Part shown: in pieces, positions 1 through 7,653 of the stretch | How the letters are laid out: each line of letters begins with the position of its first letter | Numbering within the stretch: the stretch's first letter is position 1 | Origin: an uncultured bacterium | GTDB lineage: Bacteria > Spirochaetota > UBA4802 > UB4802 | NCBI GenBank assembly: GCA_937920495.1 | Contig: CALEUQ010000019.1 | Location: 1 to 33,708, forward strand | Direction of reading: 5' to 3' | DNA: 33,708 nucleotides | The notes under the pieces: model-generated | Database searches by the model: none | Told to the model about the DNA's origin: nothing | Seen by the model: only the letters and a program-made list of their open reading frames with translations | Program-made: the position numbers and the translations under genes

Positions 1-461
1 AATTGTTTGGCTTTTTTTATGATTTTGGGGTCTGGGCCCCAGAAAAATTTACAACATACTATACCATATACACGATATACGCTAAATGTGTAGCCTGAGT
101 ACCGATAGTTATCGGTATAATCATCTTCTCCCATGCTATCAAGTACTGCTAAAAATTCATCCAAAACATTATCCAAACAAAACGCAATAATCTTGGCAAG
201 CGACATCTTCCACAGCTTCTTCACATCCATAAAAAACTCATACTCATCCTCAAACAATACCAGATGAAAGCGCTTCCAGTTTGTTCCTTTTTTACGATAT
301 GAAAGCTGCTTGAATGATTTTACCTCCTCCTTTTCTAATTGTGCAGCAAAGCTCACAAGTCCGGATAAAAATGTGCGTTGCGAGATATTGTAGTGCTTGG
401 AATAAAACTTCATCAGTTCTAAATGTTCCACGGAAATACACGTAGTAGTTTCAATATTCAT
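1..461 (-). CDS. Unknown protein, 3' end cut by window edge
   Basis: A frame on the minus strand stays open from an ATG at 461 to the left edge (153 codons). It is preceded by a strong GGAGG ribosome site six bases or so upstream of the ATG, which fixes the start. The product begins MNIETTTCISVEHLELMKFY and contains a basic stretch (SYRKKGTNWKRFH, about residues 57-69) followed by an acidic-aromatic stretch (FEDEYEFF). It has no signal peptide or membrane segment. The basic patch and small size might suit a DNA-associated or mobile-element-borne protein, but I do not recognise the family. It reads away from engB and is separated from it by about 600 bases. Confidence 0.6.
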   Translation of the reverse strand, partial: MNIETTTCISVEHLELMKFYSKHYNISQRTFLSGLVSFAAQLEKEEVKSFKQLSYRKKGTNWKRFHLVLFEDEYEFFMDVKKLWKMSLAKIIAFCLDNVLDEFLAVLDSMGEDDYTDNYRYSGYTFSVYRVYGIVCCKFFWGPDPKIIKKAKQ

Positions 462-1064
462 GGTTTCCTCCCACAGTAGTATGTATGTTTAGGTGAAGTA
501 TAGTAGAATACTTTATATGGAGTAGGATAAAAGAAATGTCAAATAAAAAATTCAGGCTCATTGTGTAATTTTGAAAAAAATATACAAAAGATGAATAAAT
601 TTAATCTTAAAAAAAATGATTGTTTCATATCATAGTTCATATCTAAAGGGAAGTGAGATTGGAGAAATTGTACATTTAACATGAAAAAAATAATATTTAA
701 ATCAGAAGAAAGAAGGCGCCGTTATTTTTTCCCAGAGCACCGCAGTACACGGCGAAAAAGAGGCCACCCATGAAATCGGTGTGAGTTCCGCATTAATATT
801 ACAATAACTAAAAAAGATTAATTTTAAATAAAGACAATTACAGGTTGTCTTAAAACTGAGAGGCAACTACCATCCTAAAGATATCTTGAAATAATTAAAA
901 ATGATTTGAAACAAACAACATGTTGGAATGATGAAATACACCAGTCAAGTCTTGGTATCTTGGAAAAATAAAAATACTTTTAAAAAAATCCATCCTAAAA
1001 TAAAAATTTCAGGAACATTGTTAAACACAGTATTCTAATATCCACATTGAGTGGGATTTGACAT
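462..1064. other. Gene-poor stretch with a G+C-rich coding relic
   Basis: Mostly A+T-rich sequence without a convincing gene. A patch at about 710-790 is clearly richer in G+C than its surroundings. In one plus-strand frame it reads AVIFSQSTAVHGEKEATHEI, ending at a TAA near 809 with no usable start, so it may be the tail of a lost gene. A second frame gives a 30-codon ORF from an ATG at 681. Neither is supported as a functional gene. No terminator hairpin with a T-run or RNA gene was seen. Confidence 0.35.
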
Positions 1065-1643
1065 TTACAATTGATCCTGAATTATTGATAAAATTATATT
1101 TTTGCCCAATCCTGTTTTAGCAGATGTAGGGATAACAAACTCCTTATCGATTTTAAGACTGGTACAAATTTTTGAGATTCCATTATGCATTTCAATTTTT
1201 GAAACTTTATCACATTTTGTGGCAAGAATCATTACATTTATGTTGTTTTCTAAAGCTTTTGTAATTATAGTAAATTCACTTTCGTCTGGTTCACGCCGGA
1301 TGTCAATAAGCAGAAAAAGAAGTTTTAAGTTAGACCGTGAAGCAATATATGTATGAATCATTTTTATGAATTCAATTCGCTTATCATGCGAAACTTTTGC
1401 ATATCCAAACCCGGGGCAGTCGGCAAAGCTTATCTTTTCGTTAATACAAAAAAAATTAATTGTTTGAGTTACACCTGGCTTGCTTCCGGTTTTGGCAATA
1501 TTCTTTCTACCCAGAAGAGTATTGACAAGAGAAGACTTACCAACGTTGGATCGCCCTGTAAATGCAAATTCAGGAAATGTATATTTTGGATATTGTGAAG
1601 GGATACGGGCACTGGTGATAAATCTAATAGAATTAATTTTCAT
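1065..1643 (-). CDS. engB: Ribosome-biogenesis GTPase EngB (YsxC/YihA)
   Basis: Small TRAFAC-class GTPase needed for 50S ribosomal subunit maturation. The 192-residue length is typical of the family. The P-loop GRSNVGKS is at residues 30-37, the switch II/G3 motif DCPG at 75-78, the G4 motif TKCD at 142-145, and a G5-like TSAKTG lies near the C terminus. The conserved PGVTQTINFF after the P-loop is the EngB switch I region. The start at 1643 lies inside the end of rimI (11-base overlap), which implies translational coupling in an operon that runs from the enoyl-CoA hydratase through rimI. The same protein could be named ysxC or yihA; the assignment itself is secure. Confidence 0.95.
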   Translation of the reverse strand: MKINSIRFITSARIPSQYPKYTFPEFAFTGRSNVGKSSLVNTLLGRKNIAKTGSKPGVTQTINFFCINEKISFADCPGFGYAKVSHDKRIEFIKMIHTYIASRSNLKLLFLLIDIRREPDESEFTIITKALENNINVMILATKCDKVSKIEMHNGISKICTSLKIDKEFVIPTSAKTGLGKNIILSIIQDQL

Positions 1644-2085
1644 GATGTATAATCTTTTCCATTAGAATTGCATTGTCAAAACGATAATAATCCTTTCGGA
1701 ATCCAACGGAATAAAATCCTAGTGATGTATAAAAATTTATTGCACTGCTGTTAGTATCAGCAACTTCCAGCACAATCTTTTTTTGATTATCTGCATGATT
1801 AATGAGATGCTGCACAAGCATTGTTCCAATTTTATGTCGCTGGAATTGAGGCACAACAGCAATGCGCAATAATTGTATTTCATCTGCAATATACCATGCC
1901 AGGATAAATCCGGCAAATTGTTTATCAATCCCGGCAACAAAGAGTCTGGAAAAATGTAATGACAATTCACGTGTAAAATTTTCAGTGGACCATGCATTTT
2001 CATGGAAAACAAGTGCGTCCAATGCTCCAATGTCTGCGATGTCTTGATAATGAGCTTTACGAATCAGAATATTTTTATTGAGCAT
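1633..2085 (-). CDS. rimI: GNAT acetyltransferase, RimI-like (ribosomal protein S18 alanine N-acetyltransferase)
   Basis: A 150-residue GNAT-fold protein. The acetyl-CoA pyrophosphate-binding loop QFQRHKIG is at residues 80-87 after the beta-strand LLRIAVVP. The strand LEVADTN (106-112) carries the glutamate expected at the RimI active site. NFYTSLGF (117-124) is the C-terminal GNAT motif with a tyrosine. RimI acetylates the N-terminal alanine of ribosomal protein S18. In many bacteria the gene sits beside translation or tRNA-modification genes, which fits the overlap with engB here. It begins three bases after the enoyl-CoA hydratase stop. A generic GNAT enzyme with another substrate cannot be excluded. 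Confidence 0.8.
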   Translation of the reverse strand: MLNKNILIRKAHYQDIADIGALDALVFHENAWSTENFTRELSLHFSRLFVAGIDKQFAGFILAWYIADEIQLLRIAVVPQFQRHKIGTMLVQHLINHADNQKKIVLEVADTNSSAINFYTSLGFYSVGFRKDYYRFDNAILMEKIIHHEN

Positions 2086-2088
2086 CTT

Positions 2089-2877
2089 TTACTTATCTTT
2101 AAATTTTGGTTCACGTTTTTCAAGAAATGCTGATATGCCTTCTTTTTTATCTTCAGTTTCACATAGCTGTCCAAAAAGCTCACGCTCAAACGCAAGTGCA
2201 GCATCAAACTCCATGGTAAAACCTTGCACTATTGCCCGCATTGCAGCTTTTATGGCCAGCCTGCTTCGTGCAGCTATTGCTTTGGCCAATTCTTTTGCTT
2301 CGTCCACAACTTTGCCTTTTTCGGTTGCCCTGTTAACAACTCTATACAATTCAGCCTGTCTTCCGCTTATGAAGTTACCTGATAAAATAAGCTCATATGC
2401 AGCACCTTTGCCAAATAAACGAGTGCTTCGCTGTGTGCCACCATATCCTGGAATAATTCCCAATTTAATTTCAGGCAATCCAAGCTGTGCAGATTCATCG
2501 GCCAGCCTGATGTGGCAAGCTAAAGCAAGCTCCAGACCACCTCCTAAACAGTAGCCATTAATAGCTGCAATAAACGGTTTATCAGCATTCTCAATGATAT
2601 TCAGCACGTCCTGTCCGTTTTTAAGGAAGTTTGCGCCATCTTCTTTGGTATTCTGAACTTTTATTTCATTAATGTCAGCACCCGCAACAAATGCTTTGCC
2701 CGCACCGGTAACAATAACAACTCTAACCATATCATTTTCAATAAGCTGTACAATTGACTCTCTCATATCGTTCAAAACAACGTGATTCAATGCATTCATT
2801 GGTGGGTTATCAATAGTTAAAATAGCGATACCATTTTCAATAGTATAATGGCATTTTTTTTGTGTAGAATCTCCCAT
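2089..2877 (-). CDS. Enoyl-CoA hydratase / crotonase family protein
   Basis: Soluble 262-residue crotonase-fold enzyme that hydrates 2-enoyl-CoA, probably crotonyl-CoA, in beta-oxidation or butyrate-type metabolism. The oxyanion-hole segment AGADINEI is at 65-72. The second segment GYCLGGGLELALAC (108-121) carries the first catalytic glutamate (E116), and LPEIKLGIIPGYGGTQR (134-150) carries the second (E136), so the hydratase pair is intact. It is the first gene of an operon with rimI and engB, separated from rimI by only three bases, a pairing without obvious metabolic logic. The ATG is preceded by AGAGGTGTGAT, a good ribosome site. Substrate chain length cannot be read from sequence alone. 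Confidence 0.9.
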   Translation of the reverse strand: MGDSTQKKCHYTIENGIAILTIDNPPMNALNHVVLNDMRESIVQLIENDMVRVVIVTGAGKAFVAGADINEIKVQNTKEDGANFLKNGQDVLNIIENADKPFIAAINGYCLGGGLELALACHIRLADESAQLGLPEIKLGIIPGYGGTQRSTRLFGKGAAYELILSGNFISGRQAELYRVVNRATEKGKVVDEAKELAKAIAARSRLAIKAAMRAIVQGFTMEFDAALAFERELFGQLCETEDKKEGISAFLEKREPKFKDK

Positions 2878-2906
2878 ATCACACCTCTTGAAATTAAATT
2901 TTTAAA

Positions 2907-2935
2907 AGCTTAGAGATATGTTACATGTTTGTCAA
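2907..2935 (-). promoter_or_regulatory. Possible sigma-70 promoter for the hydratase-rimI-engB operon
   Basis: On the minus strand a perfect TTGACA (2930-2935) is followed after 17 bases by TAAGCT, a weak -10. It lies about 30 bases upstream of the hydratase start codon in the gap after panE. The -35 match is good and the -10 match is poor. Confidence 0.35.
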
Positions 2936-2957
2936 GATTTAAATTTTAATTTAAAGA

Positions 2958-3872
2958 TTACGTGAATTGCATTTCTTTATATTTTATAAGCCGATATAGT
3001 GTTGAGTTATATGGAGTTTCTATATTATATTTTTTTGAAATGTGTATAATGGCGCCATTAATAGAGTCAATTTCAGTCCTACGCTTTGCACGTATATCCT
3101 GCAGCATAGAGCAAAGATTGTGTTGAGTATTGGTACATACTATCACCGTAGATTCAAACATTTTACCAGCATCTAAAGTAATACCATACGCTATTGCCAC
3201 TGATGAAGCTTCTATAATTATATTTTTCATTATGTCCAATGTCGTGGTATTTTTGATAAGCTCACCATTGGGAACCTCAAGCAGCGCACCCAATGGGTTT
3301 ATTGCAGCATTGATAATAGCTTTTTCCCATATTGCTCTTTTAGGGTCGGCTGCGATAGTAACTGATAATCCAGCCCCTTGTAGCAATGAATGCACAATAG
3401 AACAATGGCAGGGACTATCGCTGCCAATTATGACAGAACCTGTTCCGCCAAAACGCACATTAGCTGGTGAAAGCTTTGTGGCACCAATTGTGGTGGTTCC
3501 GTAGACTAAAGGATTTTTAATCAAGGATGTAATCAGCTCAACATTGCCGATACCGTTTTGAAGAGTAACGATAATTGCATCGCTTTTAATATGAGGAGCA
3601 ATAGTTTCAATTGCCTCACGGGTAGAAAAACTCTTAATAAACAAAAAGATAATATCAGCAGAAGAAAGTATTGCAGGATCAGAGCTTATGCTGGGGAAAA
3701 AGGTTTGTTTGGTGGAATTGATTTCAACAGAAAGCCCCTGCTGTATGGCATGCACGGTATTAAGATTACTATCAAACAAAAGTATGCTGTTATTGTTGTG
3801 TAGAAAAAATGCAAACAGAGAACCCATTGCACCTGCACCAACTATTCCAATTATGTGTGTGTCATTGGTCAT
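2958..3872 (-). CDS. panE: 2-dehydropantoate 2-reductase family protein (ApbA/PanE)
   Basis: NADPH-dependent reductase of ketopantoate to pantoate in coenzyme A synthesis, or a relative. The Rossmann dinucleotide site GIVGAGAMGSLF is at residues 9-20. The C-terminal helical domain has WEKAIINAAINPLGAL (182-197), whose lysine K184 matches the family catalytic lysine, and RRTEIDSINGAI near the end. The open frame extends upstream to 3932, but I chose the ATG at 3872. The glycine motif then starts at its usual distance from the N terminus, an AAGG lies upstream, and the 304-residue length fits the family. PanE-like reductases of unknown substrate are common, so the exact role is less certain than the fold. 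Confidence 0.85.
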   Translation of the reverse strand: MTNDTHIIGIVGAGAMGSLFAFFLHNNNSILLFDSNLNTVHAIQQGLSVEINSTKQTFFPSISSDPAILSSADIIFLFIKSFSTREAIETIAPHIKSDAIIVTLQNGIGNVELITSLIKNPLVYGTTTIGATKLSPANVRFGGTGSVIIGSDSPCHCSIVHSLLQGAGLSVTIAADPKRAIWEKAIINAAINPLGALLEVPNGELIKNTTTLDIMKNIIIEASSVAIAYGITLDAGKMFESTVIVCTNTQHNLCSMLQDIRAKRRTEIDSINGAIIHISKKYNIETPYNSTLYRLIKYKEMQFT

Positions 3873-4030
3873 GATGTACCTTAGATCATGGTAACTCAAT
3901 AATGTCAATAATTGTAAACATATTTGTTGCACACTATCATTATGTATTCATAACTTTAGATTGATGAAAAACATTTACAATGATGTGCACCCATCTGTGA
4001 ACTTAATAAATTATGGTATATTTTCACTAA

Positions 4031-4122
4031 AAATTCCTTTAAAATATTTTGTTAATAAAACGGTGTGCACCCCCGTCGCCTTTGGTAGCGGAGGTGTACA
4101 CTATGTTTTTAAGGAATAATTG
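4031..4122 (+). repeat. Palindromic intergenic repeat family A, copy 1
   Basis: A G+C-rich hairpin (4063-4101; arms GTGTGCACC and GGTGTACAC, one G-T wobble) lies in A+T-rich sequence. It is preceded by TTAATAAAACGG and followed by TATGTTTTTAAGGAATAATTG. The same layout recurs at 5831, 12445 and 17341. The left end ATTCCTTT and the right end AAGGAAT form a second, outer inverted repeat, as in a miniature mobile element. This copy lacks about 20 bases present in the right flank of the others. The rest of the gap between panE and the histidine kinase (3873-4315) is A+T-rich and shows no gene. Confidence 0.75.
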
Positions 4123-4315
4123 CTAAAATACTTAAATGTTACGATATTAAATTTTTACAAAAAAATATTTTTACTGGTGCTGATATATAGTATAATGATA
4201 TTAAAATTTTGATAATATGATAAAAATGTACTATTTTTGTGATATACTATAACTATTAAAATTTAATTAGTCATTGTCGATTTTTGTAAAATATTACGGA
4301 TAAGTACTTGTTTAT

Positions 4316-5785
4316 ATGGAAAACCCTGTCACTCTTGAATATACCGCATTAATTGATTGTATACAGGCACCTGTTTTTGTAATAGATTCTTCAAAGACTA
4401 TTATTGATATCAATAATTATGCCAAACGTCTTTTTCATTCAATAGATATCATAGGAAAATCGTGTAATAATTTCTTCCCCGAATGTGAAAAGGAAAGTAA
4501 CTGCCCTATTGATGCTGCAGATTACAGGATATCAACTGAATGCCAGCGATGTAAACAGCTAATGGTACTGGATACGGTAAAAGAGCAGGTGGATTTCAGT
4601 ATTGTTCCGGTACAGAATGGACATGATATGTTATTTCTCCATATTCTGACTGACAATGATATACAAAACCGGCAGAATTTAGTTGTACTGGAAAAAAATA
4701 TGACAATATCAACGCTTGCATCCGGTATTGCCCATGAATTTAATAATATGAATGCTGGTATTCAGGGTATTGCTGAATTGCTGCTTTCGCAGGAAGATCT
4801 TTCTTCAGCAGGAGTAAAAGACCTGAAGACAATATTGAAGATAGTGAAACGTGCCACACATCTTATTGATCAGCTGTCAATGTTAGCACATCGAAAACCT
4901 TCAAAACAGATGCTGGTGAATATTGAAGATATAGTGAATGATTGTATAAGTATCATAAAGCCACAGTTTATGGATGCAGGTATTGCTATTGAAGTTATTC
5001 ATAAAGATAAGCTTCCCGAATTATTTCTGGATGCCAATAAAGTTACATTAGCTCTTATGAATATCCTGTTAAATGCACGTGATGCAATGATAGGTTCACA
5101 ACAGAAGAAATTAACAGTTATTTCTTATCAGGGAGATAATAATGTCTATGTAACAATAAAAGATACTGGATGTGGAATTAAAGCTGAATATATACAAAGG
5201 ATATTTGAGCCATTTTTTACTACAAAGGGTCCTTTAGGGCATTCAAATATACCTGGCACGGGTCTTGGGCTTTCAGTTGCATTGGGTATTATTGAAGAAC
5301 ATGCCGGTACTATTACTGTGGAAAGCACAGTTGGTCAGGGTGCCGAATTTACAATTCAATTGCCGGTAAATACTGATGATAGAGTTGCTTCTGAAGTTGC
5401 AATAAATTATTCTGAATATGATTTTTCTGGCAAAAAGATTTTGATAGTTGAAGATGATCCTGAGTTTGGTACAATTTTACAAAGGGCTCTGGCGGCTAAA
5501 AATGCGCAGGTTGTGTTATTCGGGACCGGTGCTGAAGCATTGAACTATCTTGACAATGGAACTGTTGATTTAGCTTTGCTTGATGTACATCTGCCAGATA
5601 TGATGGTATGGGATATATTGAAACAGGTTCAGTATATGAATAACAGGCCAAATGTAATTATAGTATCGGGAAATTATTTAGCCATGAATAACAACTATGT
5701 TGGGTTAGTTGATTATGTGCTGCTCAAACCTTTTGATTTAGAAGAGCTATTCAGTGCAATTAAGAGTAGCTTGTCAATACAATGA
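4316..5785 (+). CDS. Hybrid sensor histidine kinase (PAS - HisKA - HATPase - receiver)
   Basis: A 489-residue signalling protein with no membrane segment, so cytoplasmic. Residues about 8-115 form a PAS-like sensor with five closely spaced cysteines (C50, C57, C63, C76, C79). The HisKA dimerisation helix has the phospho-acceptor H140 in GIAHEFNN. The ATPase domain shows the N box NILLNARDAM (249-258), DTGCGI (283-288) and GTGLGLSVA (314-322). A C-terminal receiver domain (373-489) has acidic VEDD at 378-381, the phospho-acceptor D423 in LLDVHLPDM and K471. No output domain or partner regulator lies nearby, so the receiver probably passes phosphate on or tunes the kinase. Palindromic repeats flank the gene on both sides. 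The ribosome site before the ATG is weak. Confidence 0.9.
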   Translation: MENPVTLEYTALIDCIQAPVFVIDSSKTIIDINNYAKRLFHSIDIIGKSCNNFFPECEKESNCPIDAADYRISTECQRCKQLMVLDTVKEQVDFSIVPVQNGHDMLFLHILTDNDIQNRQNLVVLEKNMTISTLASGIAHEFNNMNAGIQGIAELLLSQEDLSSAGVKDLKTILKIVKRATHLIDQLSMLAHRKPSKQMLVNIEDIVNDCISIIKPQFMDAGIAIEVIHKDKLPELFLDANKVTLALMNILLNARDAMIGSQQKKLTVISYQGDNNVYVTIKDTGCGIKAEYIQRIFEPFFTTKGPLGHSNIPGTGLGLSVALGIIEEHAGTITVESTVGQGAEFTIQLPVNTDDRVASEVAINYSEYDFSGKKILIVEDDPEFGTILQRALAAKNAQVVLFGTGAEALNYLDNGTVDLALLDVHLPDMMVWDILKQVQYMNNRPNVIIVSGNYLAMNNNYVGLVDYVLLKPFDLEELFSAIKSSLSIQ

Positions 5786-5830
5786 ATAAATAAAAATAGT
5801 ATTGACATAAATATAATTTTTTTACAAATA

Positions 5831-5935
5831 ATTCCTTAAGAATCTGTTAATAAAACGTTGTACACCCCTGCCTAAGACGGCGAAGGTGTACAATATGTTT
5901 ATTATGTTCACAAATTCTATTTAAGGAATAAATTG
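5831..5935 (+). repeat. Palindromic intergenic repeat family A, copy 2
   Basis: Hairpin 5858-5893 with arms TTGTACACC and GGTGTACAA. It is preceded by CTGTTAATAAAACG and followed by a flank (5893-5935) almost identical to that of the copy at 17341. Outer inverted ends are ATTCCTTA at 5831 and TAAGGAAT at the right. It sits alone between the histidine kinase and the lipid kinase. Confidence 0.8.
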
Positions 5936-5989
5936 TGTAATTCTTTATAAAATCTTTACAATTTTTTTATTTCAATATCAGGAGTAGAT

Positions 5990-6925
5990 ATGACAAAAAA
6001 AGATACCATTCTGCTTTTAGTAAATCCAATAGCGGGAAGGGGGAAAGCACTCAGGTCTGCAGAAAGGATTGAAAACGATTTTAAAAACTTGAATATCAAG
6101 CATGATATTGTGTTGACAGAAAGAGTATGGCATGCTGCTGAACTGGCAGAAGATGCTGCAAAAAAAGGATATAAAGCTGTTGTGGTTGCCAGCGGCGATG
6201 GTACGGCTAATGAAGTACTGAATGGATTAATGATAGCAAGGAAAAAAGGGTATCATAACACAGCCATGGGGCAAATCCCTGTGGGTACCGGGAATGATTT
6301 TGCCTATGGCATGGGTTTACCCAATGATATAGATGAGTGTATAAAGATAATAGCAGATTTTAACGTTAGAAAAATTGATGTAGGTTTCATTAAAGGTGGA
6401 GATTACCCTGAAGGCCGGTATTTTGGCAATGGTATAGGTATTGGCTTTGATGCAACTACCGGATTTGTTGCAAGCCGGATACGTTTCCTGAGCGGTATGA
6501 TGGTGTATTTAGTTGCTGCTTTACAGACAATATTTATTTATTATAAAGCACCACGTATACGGATGACCTATAACAGTAAGGAAACTATTATGGAAGCTTT
6601 ACAGGTGTCTATCATGAATGGGAAACGTATGGGTGGCGGGTTCCATTTTGCTCCAGATGGTAGCCCCTTTGATGGCTTACTGGATTTATGTATGGTTTGT
6701 TCCATGAATCAGTTTAAGATTTTTGGTATGATACCTTATTTTATACGTGGCACACAGGGAAAACGTAAAGAAGTAATGCAGGATAGAACAACAAAAATTA
6801 CGGTCATTGCCGAGAAAGGAGTTTTGCCGGTTCACTGTGATGGTGAAACAATATGTTATGCGGGCAAAGAATTATATATTCAGCTTTTCCCGGCAGCGCT
6901 TGATTTTATTACCAGAAGGTCATAA
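5990..6925 (+). CDS. Diacylglycerol kinase-family lipid kinase (DagK/YegS type)
   Basis: A 311-residue soluble lipid kinase with the DAGK catalytic fold. It probably phosphorylates diacylglycerol or a related lipid at the inner membrane face. The N-terminal VNPIAGRGKA (11-20), the nucleotide-binding SGDGTANEVLNGL (68-80) and VGTGNDFAYG (98-107) are the family signatures. The C-terminal half has the expected beta-sandwich motif MNGKRMGGGFHFAPDGSPFDG, and HCDGE near the end. An AGGAG ribosome site lies nine bases or so before the ATG. It stands alone between repeats and the decaying genes at 7165. It may recycle diacylglycerol for phospholipid synthesis with pgsA/pgpA elsewhere in the window; that link is inference. 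Confidence 0.9.
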   Translation: MTKKDTILLLVNPIAGRGKALRSAERIENDFKNLNIKHDIVLTERVWHAAELAEDAAKKGYKAVVVASGDGTANEVLNGLMIARKKGYHNTAMGQIPVGTGNDFAYGMGLPNDIDECIKIIADFNVRKIDVGFIKGGDYPEGRYFGNGIGIGFDATTGFVASRIRFLSGMMVYLVAALQTIFIYYKAPRIRMTYNSKETIMEALQVSIMNGKRMGGGFHFAPDGSPFDGLLDLCMVCSMNQFKIFGMIPYFIRGTQGKRKEVMQDRTTKITVIAEKGVLPVHCDGETICYAGKELYIQLFPAALDFITRRS

Positions 6926-7076
6926 TATAGCATTTATTATATGGAAAACAACGTATTTTACTCACACACATAAGTTAAATCAATTATTTAATACCTTGAA
7001 CCATATTATTTAATATATATATTTATTTATTTGTACAGTTATATATAATATATTCTATTAAAAAATAAAAAAAATA

Positions 7077-7105
7077 TTGACAAATATAAAGATTACTTTT
7101 TTAAT
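7077..7105 (+). promoter_or_regulatory. Possible sigma-70 promoter before the lipoprotein pseudogene
   Basis: TTGACA (7077-7082), a 17-base spacer and TTTAAT (7100-7105) lie 60 bases before the ATG at 7165. They are followed by a strong TTTTGGAGG ribosome site. The whole stretch from 6926 to 7164 is extremely A+T-rich, so chance matches are likely. Confidence 0.35.
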
Positions 7106-7164
7106 GTATTAAATATTAATTTATATAATTATAAAATAAAATATATCATATTTTGGAGGAAAAA

Positions 7165-7653
7165 ATGAAAAAGTATTTTTAACTCAACTCAACTATCTCA
7201 TCTAAATTTTTTTTAATCTTTCCGTTAATTGTTATTTTTGTTGTTATAATCGTGCCATCGTGTATAAATTACAACACGCCATCCGCTTATGATACATCTT
7301 CAAAAAATTATGATTACTTCTTCAAAGTAATGATAAGTGATGAGAAGATGCGTTCAATGAGCAATCAAAAGATGGAAGAAATTGAAAAAACTATTTTAAA
7401 TCTTGAAAATCAATTTACAATAAAGCTTATAAATACCGGGAAGATAAGAAATGTTGGTATGGTAAATCGCATGTCGCTGATTGCAGCAGAATTACTATCA
7501 AATGAGGCCATATCCGAAAGCATTTGTAGAAGAAAACAAACCAAGAGTGCTTGGAGCGCTTGTATTTGCAACAGGAGGTTTGCTGGCATACTATGGCTCT
7601 TCTATTCCCTTTAAATGTGGTGAAAAAATTTTAATGGATTGGGTAAATAAATG
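7165..7653 (+). pseudogene. Disrupted lipoprotein gene (nonsense codon plus frameshift)
   Basis: A TTTTGGAGG site precedes ATG 7165, which opens MKKYF and then meets an in-frame TAA at 7180. The same frame continues with a hydrophobic signal peptide (SKFFLIFPLIVIFVVIIV) and a lipobox VPSC, so the stop falls inside a real lipoprotein leader. The mature part reads INYNTPSAYDTSSKNYDYFF and continues helical to about LIAAELLSNEA. There the coding signal moves to the +1 frame (EENKPRVLGALVFATGG) and ends at the TGA at 7651-7653, overlapping the next gene's ATG. With two independent lesions a recoded functional gene is unlikely, though a GTG start at 7252 could give a leaderless fragment. Family not recognised. 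Confidence 0.7.

Noticed and set aside
2154..2554. Long plus-strand frame opposite the enoyl-CoA hydratase
   Set aside because: It is a mirror of a strongly supported crotonase gene with intact catalytic residues; low-complexity serine/alanine content is typical of such shadows.
5802..5807. TTGACA after the histidine kinase as a promoter for the lipid kinase
   Set aside because: No acceptable -10 box at 16-18 bases, and a palindromic repeat separates it from the gene.
6807..7013. 68-codon ORF overlapping the end of the lipid kinase
   Set aside because: Out of frame with the kinase, no ribosome site and continues into extreme A+T-rich DNA.
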